NCBI GenBank assembly: GCA_007119795.1
Contig: SKOZ01000048.1
Location: 1 to 64,000 of the forward strand
Reading direction: 5' to 3'
From: Planctomycetales bacterium
Lineage (GTDB): Bacteria > Planctomycetota > Planctomycetia > Pirellulales > Thermoguttaceae
Length of the DNA stretch: 64,000 nucleotides
This document shows positions 17,595 through 26,100 of the stretch, one piece after another. Every line of letters begins with the position of its first letter. Position 1 is the first letter of the stretch. The notes beneath the pieces are model-generated. The model was not told where the DNA came from. It saw nothing but the letters and a program-made list of their open reading frames with translations, and ran no database searches. The position numbers were made by a program, and so were the translations under genes.

Positions 17595-17710
17595 CTGAGT
17601 CTAAGGGTTACCCCCAGACATGCATGCATCATCACCATTTCCCTATCGCTTGGCAATTACTCCTTCGGGTGGTTGGTTGTTATTTTAAAGGTCCGGGCCG
17701 GATTGGCACA

Positions 17711-19876
17711 CTACTGTTCCCATATCGAGCGGAGCTCGGCCACGTTCAACGAGACCGCCGTCGCATTTCCCCCTTCTGAAAAGACCGCCAGCGAGCGGTC
17801 ATCTTCGGGAAAAATCATCCCCATAGGCATGTAGACCTGCCCGTCGTTGGCGAAAACCTCGATCGAGGTGCGGTCGACGAGCAACTCGAGGCGGATGCGG
17901 CCCTCGACCGCTGCCAACGGTGCCGTACGGTCGTTGCAGATAAGTGCCGCCTTGCCGGTGTCGTAGACGACGGGTACGCCGCGGATGCGGAAGCCGAACC
18001 GTTCCGTGCCGCCTAGGGCGAATTCGGCGCGGACGTGGAATAGTTCCCCTTCTATCCCTGCCAAGAGGTCGTTTTCGGGACCGACGGCGACGTCCTCCCA
18101 GGCGTGCCGCGTTTCGTGGAGCAGCGCGATCTCCTCGACCGGCTCGGCGAAGAGCCGCGGGCCTTCCTCGGTGGATCGCAGCGTGAGCACCACGGGGAAG
18201 TTCATCATCTGATTGAAGGGCATCCCCGGATGCGCCACCCGGCCCCATGCGATCTGGATGCGGCGTCCGTCCTCGGGAGGGATGTCGCTGAAGGTCTGCG
18301 AGGCGTAGAAGCAGTTTCCCCAGTTGAAGCGGTGTTTCCCCTCGTGCTGGGGCGTGAAGACACTGCCGTCGAAGTCTCCCAGGGCGTAGGCGCCGTCGGC
18401 GGCGTACACGACCCAGAGCGTTTCCGCTTCGTCGCCGTCCACCGCCAGCTCGAAGATCTCCGGGCACTCGTAGTAGCCTTCGATGTGGCTCTGGTACTCC
18501 CACCCCTTGAGATCGGCTGAGGTGTAGAAGGCGATGCACGGCTCGTCGTCGATCTCGCTGTACACGGCCATCACCCAGTGCCCGCCGGGCTCGTACCAGA
18601 TGACCTTCGGGTCGCGGCCGCGGTGCTCCACTACGGGGTTCCCTTCGTAGTCGGTGAAGGTCCGCCCGCGGTCGTTGCTGTAGGCGAGCGCCTCGCCGCG
18701 GCCGGTGCTCGTGTAGGTGGCCACGATCACCTTCTCCTCGCCGGTCTGGAAGCCGGCCGTGTTATCCCAGTCGACGAGTGCCCCGCCGGAGAAGCACCAG
18801 TCCCCGTAGCGCTGCGGGTACAGGGCGATGGGGAGTTCCCGCCAGTGGACCAGGTCGGTGCTCACGGCGTGGCCCCAGTGCATGTTCCCCCACCGCCAGC
18901 CGTAGGGGTTATGCTGGTAGAAGAGGTGGTACTCGCCGTCGTAGTAGACTAGGCCGTTGGGGTCGTTGAGCCAGCCGCGGCGCGAGGTGAAGTGGAACTG
19001 CGGGCGGAGCGGCTCGCGGTACAGCTCGTCGGCACCGGGGACCTCGTCGTCCTGGCGGAGTGCGGCGAGCGCGGTGGAGTCGGCGGGCAGGCGATCGACG
19101 GCGACCACCAGCTCCTCGCCGGCGAATGGGGCCAGGTCGGCGAAGACCCAGAAATCGGCTTCGTCGGGGTCGAGGGCCAGCTCGATGTCGAACTCCCGCA
19201 CGGTGGCCTCGTCGAGGCGGAATTCCATCCGCCGCATCGCGGCCCCATTCTCAACGGGCAGGTGCAGGTAGCGGCGTTCCACGACGAGGGCCCGCTCCGC
19301 GGGGGCCTCTTGGCGGCGGCGGTCGCTCTGCACGATGTGGTCGACGTTGATGTGCCCCCAGCCGCCGGTGGCCTGGTCGACGATCTCGATGACTGCCTGG
19401 CGCCCCTCGAACTCGGCCACGTTCCAGGTGTGCCAGTCGAGCCGCTCGCTGCCGCCGGGCTCGACGTTCGGGCCGGTGGCGGTGCGGACGATCTCGCCGT
19501 CGACGATCAGGTTGATGCAGGTCTTGCCCTCGTAGCCCCCGCCGCCGATGAGGAAGTTGATTTTCCGCCGTTCGATGGTCAGCGGCGGCGAGGTGAGCGT
19601 GCCCGTCGAGGCGTCGCCGCCGAAGAAGCTGTTCACCAGCCCCTCGCCCTTGTAGCCGGTTACGGGCATCTGCCCGGGGAGCGTGCCCCGCGCCGGCCCC
19701 GGCCCGAAGGCCGTGCCCGTCACCTCCCAGTCGCCGTAGGTCTCCCCTTCGAAGTCCTCCACGAGGATGTCCGGCCGCTCCTCGTCGACGACGACCGGAT
19801 ACACCGCCCCCCCGAAGACCAACCCCGCCGCCACCGCGGCGCCCCACAGGAACCTAACGCACAAAAGCGATTTCAT
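17711..19876 (-). CDS. Secreted glycoside hydrolase family 32 (fructanase/levanase-like)
   Basis: A 721-residue exported enzyme expected to hydrolyse beta-fructosyl bonds in sucrose, inulin or levan. A signal peptide (WGAAVAAGLVFGGAVY) is followed by an N-terminal beta-sandwich of about 170 residues (DFEGETYGDWEVTGTAFG... NFLIGGGGYEG). The GH32 five-bladed propeller has its three acidic motifs: WLNDPNG (nucleophile Asp, near residue 301), GRDPKV (transition-state Asp, near 419) and ECPE (acid/base Glu, near 468). The last 100 residues form the C-terminal beta-sandwich (RTSIEVFANDGQVY). The ATG at 19876 has AAGGAG upstream. The exact substrate is not visible. The gene ends before the terminator hairpins at 17.5 kb. 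Confidence 0.93.
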   Translation of the reverse strand: MKSLLCVRFLWGAAVAAGLVFGGAVYPVVVDEERPDILVEDFEGETYGDWEVTGTAFGPGPARGTLPGQMPVTGYKGEGLVNSFFGGDASTGTLTSPPLTIERRKINFLIGGGGYEGKTCINLIVDGEIVRTATGPNVEPGGSERLDWHTWNVAEFEGRQAVIEIVDQATGGWGHINVDHIVQSDRRRQEAPAERALVVERRYLHLPVENGAAMRRMEFRLDEATVREFDIELALDPDEADFWVFADLAPFAGEELVVAVDRLPADSTALAALRQDDEVPGADELYREPLRPQFHFTSRRGWLNDPNGLVYYDGEYHLFYQHNPYGWRWGNMHWGHAVSTDLVHWRELPIALYPQRYGDWCFSGGALVDWDNTAGFQTGEEKVIVATYTSTGRGEALAYSNDRGRTFTDYEGNPVVEHRGRDPKVIWYEPGGHWVMAVYSEIDDEPCIAFYTSADLKGWEYQSHIEGYYECPEIFELAVDGDEAETLWVVYAADGAYALGDFDGSVFTPQHEGKHRFNWGNCFYASQTFSDIPPEDGRRIQIAWGRVAHPGMPFNQMMNFPVVLTLRSTEEGPRLFAEPVEEIALLHETRHAWEDVAVGPENDLLAGIEGELFHVRAEFALGGTERFGFRIRGVPVVYDTGKAALICNDRTAPLAAVEGRIRLELLVDRTSIEVFANDGQVYMPMGMIFPEDDRSLAVFSEGGNATAVSLNVAELRSIWEQ

Positions 19877-19987
19877 CGGGAGGACTCCTTCGACTGGGTT
19901 GATAACGTACGCCCCGGCCTGATGAGGATGGACTTCTACGATAACCTCGCAGCCCTCCCACAGCCACCGGCCGCCGCACGCGGGGGA

Positions 19988-21142
19988 TCAGTGCTCCGCC
20001 GCCAAGGCCTCCAGCAGCTCGGCGATCATCTCGGGGGTATGTCCGGCGCAGAGGCTGATCCGCAGGCAGGCTTCTCCTTCAGGAACGGTGGGGGGGCGAA
20101 TGGCGGGGACGAAGAGCCCCCGCCGCTGCAAGGCCGCCGAGAGGGCCACTGCCCCTTCCGGGTCTCCCACGATCACGGGGATGATCTGGCTCGCCGAGCG
20201 GCCGGTATCCCATCCTTGGTCGGCCAGCGCGGCACGGAGGGCAGCCGCCGTTTCGAGCAGTTCCGCGGCCCGCCCGGGCTGGCTGGCGACGATCTCCACG
20301 GCGGCCGCGCCGGCCGTGGCCACGGCCGCCGGGGCGGCCGTGGAATAGATATAGGGGCGGGCGCGGTGCACCAGCCAATCGATCAGCCGGTGGCTCCCGG
20401 CGACGAAGCCCCCGCTGGACCCCAAGGCCTTGCTCAGCGTGCCCACGCGGACGTCCACCCGCTCCTCGACGCCCAGGTGTTCGGCGACCCCCCGGCCCCG
20501 GGCGCCGAAGACACCGGTGGCATGGGCCTCGTCGACCAGCAGCATGGCATCGAATTGCTCGGCGAGCCGGGCCAGTTCGGCCAGCGGTGCCAGGTCGCCA
20601 TCCATGCTGAAAAGCGTATCGGTGACGATCAGCCGCCGCCGATAGGCGGAGCAGCGGGCCAGCAGGTGGGCCAGGCGGTCGGCGTCGCCGTGGGGATAGG
20701 CGCGGACGTCGGCCCGCGAGAGGCGGCAGCCGTCCCAGAGGCTGGCATGGTTCTTCGCATCGGCGAGGATCACGTCGCCCGGGCCGGCCAGGGCGGCTAC
20801 GGCTCCCGAGTTCGCAGCAAAGCCGGAGGGGAAGAGCAGCGCCGCCTCGGTCCCCTCGAAGGCGGCCAGGCGCTCCTCGAGCCGGTGGTGCCCCTGAGCC
20901 CGCCCGGTGATCAGCGGGCTGGCGCCGGCCCCCCAGCCCTCGGCCTGCAGTGCCAGCGCCGCCGCCTGGGCCAGCCGTGGATCGCCGGCCAGGCCCAGGT
21001 AGTCGTTGGCGCCGAAGTTCACCAGCCGCTGGCGGCCGATATCGATCGCGGGTCCCTGCAGCCCGTAGCGGACGGCGAGCGCGCGGCGGAGGCCACTTTG
21101 CTCGATCGCGGCGAGCTCGTCATCGATCCACGCAATGGGCAT
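19988..21142 (-). CDS. bioF: 8-amino-7-oxononanoate synthase (BioF)
   Basis: PLP enzyme that condenses pimeloyl-thioester with L-alanine, the first committed step of the biotin rings. At 384 residues it matches the family length. Motifs: NFGANDYLGLAGDPRL, the SGFAANSGA segment, DEAHATGVFG, and GTLSKALGSSGGF with the PLP lysine near residue 237, as in E. coli BioF (Lys236). Other alpha-oxoamine synthases (Kbl, HemA) share the fold, but GAGASPLITGRAQGHHRLEE fits BioF best. No other biotin gene is nearby. It starts 3 bases after the stop of the upstream Gfo/Idh gene, so the two are probably co-transcribed although they are functionally unrelated. Confidence 0.9.
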   Translation of the reverse strand: MPIAWIDDELAAIEQSGLRRALAVRYGLQGPAIDIGRQRLVNFGANDYLGLAGDPRLAQAAALALQAEGWGAGASPLITGRAQGHHRLEERLAAFEGTEAALLFPSGFAANSGAVAALAGPGDVILADAKNHASLWDGCRLSRADVRAYPHGDADRLAHLLARCSAYRRRLIVTDTLFSMDGDLAPLAELARLAEQFDAMLLVDEAHATGVFGARGRGVAEHLGVEERVDVRVGTLSKALGSSGGFVAGSHRLIDWLVHRARPYIYSTAAPAAVATAGAAAVEIVASQPGRAAELLETAAALRAALADQGWDTGRSASQIIPVIVGDPEGAVALSAALQRRGLFVPAIRPPTVPEGEACLRISLCAGHTPEMIAELLEALAAEH

Positions 21143-21145
21143 CGA

Positions 21146-22444
21146 TCACGCCACCGTCGGGTACTGCCAGGGGGCGCGGTACTCGCGCTCCAACAGGGCG
21201 CTGGCCTCCGGATCGCCGACGATCTCGTCCTTGGTGCCGTCCCATTCCACTGAGCGGCCCAGCTTCAAGGTGAGCATTCCCAGCAGGCTCATCACCGTGG
21301 ACTGGTGGCCGTACTCGATGTCGCACACCGGTTTGCGGCCGGTCTTGATGCACTCGAGCATATCGGCCCAGAGCTCCTTGATATTCTGGTCGTCGGGCTT
21401 GTGGAGCGTGGGGGGCACGTGGATCTGCGGTTCGTGGCTGTTGCGGTCGTAGAAGGACCAGCCGTCCTGCCAGCCGAGGTGGAGCGTCCCCTCGGTGCCG
21501 TAGAAGTAACAGCCGACGTTGTGGTTTTCGGCACGGTTGGCGGCGTACTGGCGGTGCTCCCAGACGGCGGTGAAGTCGTCGAACTCAAAGGAGGCCACCT
21601 GGGTGTCGGGGGCGTCGGTGTTGTCGCGGCGGATGTGGCGGCCACCGGTGGAGAAGACCCGCTTGGGATACTTCTCGTCCATGATCCAGAGGATCTGGTC
21701 CATCCAGTGGATGCCCCAGTCGCCCAGGGTGCCGTTGGCAAAGTCGAGGAAGTTGCGGAAACCGCGGGGGTGGATGCGGCGGTTGAAGGGGACCAGGGGG
21801 GCGGGGCCGCACCACATGTCCCAGTCGAGCCCTTCCGGCGGATCGGAATCGGGCTCCGGCGTTCCCGGACCGCCGCCATAGTGGACGAAGGACCGGACCA
21901 TCCCCACGGTGCCGAGCTTCCCCTCGCGGATGAAATCGCGGGCGGACATGTTGTGCGGCGAGACGCGGCGGTGCGTCCCCACCTGCACCACGCGGTCTGC
22001 CTCGCGGGCCGCCTGCACCATCGCCGTCCCCTCGCGGATCGTGTGGCTGATGGGCTTCTCCACGAAGACGTGGGCGCCGGCCTTCACGGCATCGATGGTG
22101 TTCAGCGGGTGCCAGTGATCCGGAGTGGCCACGATGACGATCTCGGGATTCTGCTCGTCGAGCATCTCCCGGTAGTCGCCATACGACTTGGGAGCCTTGC
22201 CGGTGAGCTCTTCCACCTGTTCCACCGCCGGGTCCAGGAGGTTGCGGTCCACGTCGGCCAAAGCCACCACGTCGGACTCCCCGGCGGCAATGGCCTCGCC
22301 GAGGATGTTCATCCCCCACCAGCCCGAGCCGATCAGCGCGGTGCGGTACTTCTTCAAACGGTTGGCACCGTGCACGGCGGGCGCGGCGAAGGCCAGGCTG
22401 CCGGCGGCGGAAGTGGCCAGGAAGCCTCGTCGACTGACGCTCAT
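21146..22444 (-). CDS. Tat-exported Gfo/Idh/MocA family oxidoreductase
   Basis: A 432-residue NAD(P)-dependent sugar or inositol oxidoreductase-like protein of the kind greatly expanded in planctomycetes. The N-terminus carries a twin-arginine signal SRRGFLATSAAG with hydrophobic h-region. The Rossmann fold follows: TALIGSGWWGMNI, ALADVDRNLL, and IVATPDHWHPLNTIDAVKAG with the EKPIS motif whose Lys is catalytic in the family. The C-terminal alpha/beta domain has GTLGDWGIHWMDQILWIMD and GTEGTLHLGWQDGW. I start it at ATG 22444, which has AGGAGGAG 6 bases upstream; the frame extends further without homology. It is upstream of bioF and near the GH32 gene, hinting at periplasmic carbohydrate metabolism. 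Confidence 0.92.
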   Translation of the reverse strand: MSVSRRGFLATSAAGSLAFAAPAVHGANRLKKYRTALIGSGWWGMNILGEAIAAGESDVVALADVDRNLLDPAVEQVEELTGKAPKSYGDYREMLDEQNPEIVIVATPDHWHPLNTIDAVKAGAHVFVEKPISHTIREGTAMVQAAREADRVVQVGTHRRVSPHNMSARDFIREGKLGTVGMVRSFVHYGGGPGTPEPDSDPPEGLDWDMWCGPAPLVPFNRRIHPRGFRNFLDFANGTLGDWGIHWMDQILWIMDEKYPKRVFSTGGRHIRRDNTDAPDTQVASFEFDDFTAVWEHRQYAANRAENHNVGCYFYGTEGTLHLGWQDGWSFYDRNSHEPQIHVPPTLHKPDDQNIKELWADMLECIKTGRKPVCDIEYGHQSTVMSLLGMLTLKLGRSVEWDGTKDEIVGDPEASALLEREYRAPWQYPTVA

Positions 22445-22796
22445 GAATACTCCTCCTCGTATCTTGCGTACGAACCAACGGATCGACTGCCACCCTTCGC
22501 CGAAGGGTCGTGGAATTCCCTTGACCATGACGGACCGGCCGCGGCCTGTCAAGCGCGGGAAGCCCTTCGGCGGGGTGGTCCGTTGTCAGTTGGCCGTTTT
22601 CAGTGGGAAGCGCGGGCGGGTGGCACGTCCCTTGAGTGACGCGAAGCGTCGCAACAAGGGCGTGGCTGTGCTCCAGTGAACCGCCCCAGTCTGCAGCCCC
22701 CCAAACCGCTGGTCGGATAGCCGCTCCGCCCCATTTACCCGTAACACCGGCGCGCGGGGGGACACGCCGAGGGGAGACGGGCGGCCCACTTCGGGT
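22445..22796. other. Intergenic region with a hairpin element
   Basis: 352 bases between the coupled 133-residue gene and the Gfo/Idh gene. It contains the upstream region of the Gfo/Idh gene and the compound hairpin at 22624-22664. No gene or RNA family was recognised in the rest. Confidence 0.5.
22624..22664. repeat. Compound hairpin CACG-CCCTTG-GACGC
   Basis: Nested arms CACG/CGTG, CCCTTG/CAAGGG and GACGC/GCGTC surround a GAA triloop, giving a 15-bp stem with small internal loops. No T run follows on either strand. It may be a terminator for the leftward 23-30 kb operon or a REP-like element. Confidence 0.55.
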
Positions 22797-23198
22797 TCAG
22801 CTCCGCGAGGACTCGCGTTCTGTCAATACACGCAAAGAGGCGCTGGGCGGTTCCCCCTCTGCGGCACGCTCTGCCTCTGCGGCTTCGGTTGCAGAGCGTT
22901 TGTCCAGCAGGGGTGATTCCCGAGCGGCAGCGGCGGCCTCGCCGGCCAGTGCCGTCGCCAGGGCCACGGCGCCAAGCAGGGCCGCCAGCAGGACGACCAG
23001 GACGATGGTCGCGGCCGCCGGCGGGGCACCCAGCCACCGGAGCACGCCCATCGTTGCCGCCAGGCCCACCGTCCAAGCGAAGAGGGCCCCGAGGCCGAAG
23101 TGGAATCGCGGCGGGCGGCAGCGGCCCGCCGGCAGTGCGTTGCCCGGGTCGCCGGCCGGAGAGTCGCAGCGAGTCGAGGAGAAATGATCGTCGTTCAT
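22797..23198 (-). CDS. Small membrane protein coupled to the giant membrane protein
   Basis: 133 residues. A polar, Cys-containing N-terminus is followed by two transmembrane helices (GLGALFAWTVGLAATMGVLRW and AATIVLVVLLAALLGAVALA) and an Ala/Glu/Arg-rich cytoplasmic tail. The opening RFHFGLGALFAW is like that of many short planctomycete membrane proteins of unknown role. Its ATG overlaps the TGA of the upstream giant gene (ATGA at 23195-23198), so it is translated with it and may be part of the same complex. Confidence 0.75.
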   Translation of the reverse strand: MNDDHFSSTRCDSPAGDPGNALPAGRCRPPRFHFGLGALFAWTVGLAATMGVLRWLGAPPAAATIVLVVLLAALLGAVALATALAGEAAAAARESPLLDKRSATEAAEAERAAEGEPPSASLRVLTERESSRS

Positions 23199-26100
23199 TG
23201 TTCCCACTCGCGGAAGCGCTCCACGGCGGCGAGGAGCTCGTTGCGCCGCTTCTCGAAGAGGGCGAAGATCGCCAGAATGCAGGCTCCCAGGACGATCCCG
23301 CAGACGTATAAGACCCACGTCCGCGCCCGGTCGACGGCGGCGTACTTGATCATCGTTCCCAGGACGACCATGAGGAACGTCGCTCCCAGGTAGAGGAAGG
23401 CGCGGACGCGGAGCACGATGCCGGCCAGGATTCCGGTTACGGAGAGGAGCATGAGCACCAGGGGCAGGTGCCACGACTCGCCGATGCCGGCAAGGAACAT
23501 ATCGGCCGTCGAGGAGACGTAGATCACACTCAATGCCATGTAGCGGATGCCTGCGCTCTGCGCGGAGGTGAGCCGCCGGTGGTTCACCAACTCGGCGACG
23601 AGCACGATCAGCGCCGGCGGGATGAGCCAGAGTTGGGGGTGCTCGACGAAGGCGATCTCCAGCCGGTGCCAGAGGACCCAGAGCCCGAGGTTCGCGGCCG
23701 CAATCGACAGCACCGCGAAGAGCACCGACCGCCGCGCATAGGCCATCACGCCATAGCCGACGGCCATCAGCAGCCAGGTAGCCGGGTTGGCGCCGGGAAC
23801 AAACCAGAAGGCGACGGCGGGCACCAGCGGCAGCACGGCCGCTGTCCGCCAGAGGGGATCCGCCAGCACGGGCAAGCCGCGGCGATGGAACCACTCGCCC
23901 AACCCCGCCCCGGCGAAGGCCACCGTCATTACCAGCACCATCCAGTACCGTTCGATGAACCCCAGGCCGAAGAGCGCCGGCACGGTAATCCTCAGGTGCA
24001 GTCCCGCGAGGGCAAGGAGGATCTCGGCGGTGTAGACGTAGGCCGTCCTCCCGGCCATGCTCAGCCCCAGGGGGTCGCGGTGCGGAGCCACCGCCGCGGA
24101 GAGGCAGGCGACGGCCATCCCAACAAGCACCGCCAACACGGCGGCGATGGCCGGCAACGTCAGCGGAAAGGTCGCAGCGCCGGGATCGAAATGAGCCACC
24201 TCCTGGCCAAGCACCAGTGCCAGGGCGGCGGCGGAGAATGCGCCTGCTCCGGGGGCGAAGCGGTGGCCGGCCTCGCGCCATCCGCCGGTCGCGGGCAGCA
24301 CCCCGCCGATGAGCCCGCCACAGACCACCGTGGCCAGGGCCGCCGCCGTGAGGATCGCGATCGTACGATGGAGCCAGGGCAGCGGGAGGGCGGTATCGAT
24401 CGAGGCAAAGCCCACGGTCGCCGCCAGCAGCATCCCTGAAAGAAAAGCCCCCTGCTGCCAGGTCATCCGCGAAGCTGGCCAGCGATCGAGGCCGAAGTCC
24501 GCCGCGACCGCCCGCTCCGGATCCTCGCGGATCGATCCGGCCATGAACACGGTCGCCAGAAAGAGTGCCGTTAACCCTACCGGCCCGGCCCACCGCCCCA
24601 GGGCGAGCGTTCCGCCGGCGGAGAGCGCAGCCTTTTCGAACGCGGGGTCGATCGACACCCACACCGCCAGCACGGCCGCCAGCACGACCAGAGCCCACTG
24701 CCCCGGGCTGAACCAGGCGACTGGGGCTTCGGCTGCCGCAATCCGCATCCGCCGCAACGCCTCGCGGCCCGCGGAGACTCCCCGACCTGCCAGCGCCGCG
24801 GCCAGGATGAAACCGCTCAGTTCCAGCATCGCCGCCCAGGCGAGCTGGCGGGATTCCAGTCCGCGGGCATCCCAGGTTAGGGTCAACGCCACCAGTCCGA
24901 CCGCGTACAGCCCGCACGGGGCCAGTGTCTCGCGGCGTTCCCAGAGCCCTACGGCAAAGGCCACCGCCACCAGACCGGCGGCCCACCAGGCCAGATGCGG
25001 AGGGATCTCGTGAGTCCCGCCGGTCAGGTTTCCGACGAGCTGGACGGCAGCGATGCCCACCAGCGCGAACAGGGCCGTCCAGACCGCAGCCCCGGCAAAG
25101 CCGAGCTGCTCTTCTTCCTCGTCGTCCCCGATTCGCTCCGGCAGAGCGATCGCCACCGCAGTCCACACCGCCGCCGCGGTCGCCAACCCGAAGACCCCCG
25201 CCAAGACCACAGCCGTCAAAGAGAGTGGCTGCCAGGAGAGTCCTACCAGCGCCGCGGCCACGGCGATCGACACTCCCGAAAGCCACACCAGTGCCGGAGC
25301 ACGCTGCCACAGGGCCGAGAGCCCGCAGGCTACCGCCGCGAGCAGGACCGCCGTTGCCGGCGTCCAGGGACCGCGGGGGTCCTCCTGGCTATGACTAAGG
25401 GCGAAGACGAGTGTCGCCGTTGTCGTGCCGCCAACCCACGCCACGATGCTCGCCACCTCGATCCCATCTTTCCTATGCTCGCGGCCCCCGGTCGTCTCGG
25501 CCTCCCTCCCCGCGAGTTGGCCAACCCATGCCCACGGCGAACCCATACCGGCCTGCACGGCTGCGTTCCATCCCCATCCCACCCCCAGCAGCGCCGCCCC
25601 GGCCGCCGGCCAGCCGAGAAGCAGGAAGTGATAGGCCAGCCAAGCGGACTGGTCCCCGACGCCGTCGAGGTCGACGGCCATGGCGGCCACGAGTGTGGCG
25701 GCTCCGACAGCCAGCAACCCCACGGCGTCCAGGGCATTGCGGCGGGCGACGGCGGAGAGGTACCAGAGGGCACCGCCCACCGTCAGCAGCAGGGCGGTCC
25801 ATCCCCCCGGACCACCCGTCTCGGCCAGCCACCGCGGCGGATCGGTGGGCCAAGCCAAAATGCCCACTACCGCTACGGCCAGCAGGGCAACCAACCCTGC
25901 CATGGGCAGGGCGTTCTGCACGCCCAGCAATGGGCTCTCACCCAGCGAGGGCCGACCGAGCCGGTAGATCCGCCCTCGGGCCGCTGTCCAGACCAGTCCT
26001 ACTGACGCCGAGGCGATGACGTTTGCCTGCACGAGCCGTATCCACCAGCCGCCCAAGCCTTCGTCCTGGTGGAAGTGCCAGACGACCAGCGAGGCCCCGA

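Larger units (their letters stand above)
16924..17710. other. Long non-coding region with repeats and hairpins
   Basis: 787 bases without a convincing gene between the Crp/Fnr gene and the convergent GH32 gene. It is richer in A/T and in purine/pyrimidine tracts than its neighbours. It holds an inverted pair of ACAGGAGGG-containing purine tracts and a tandem pair of hairpins near the GH32 end, both listed separately. Short open frames across it are of low complexity and were rejected. Confidence 0.6.

Noticed and set aside
17372..17779. 135-codon rightward frame over the hairpin region
   Set aside because: It translates the terminator hairpins and their duplicate; no start signal, no protein-like features.
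18992..21253. 753-codon rightward frame opposite GH32 and bioF
   Set aside because: Antisense shadow; the minus strand carries GH32 and BioF with complete catalytic motifs.
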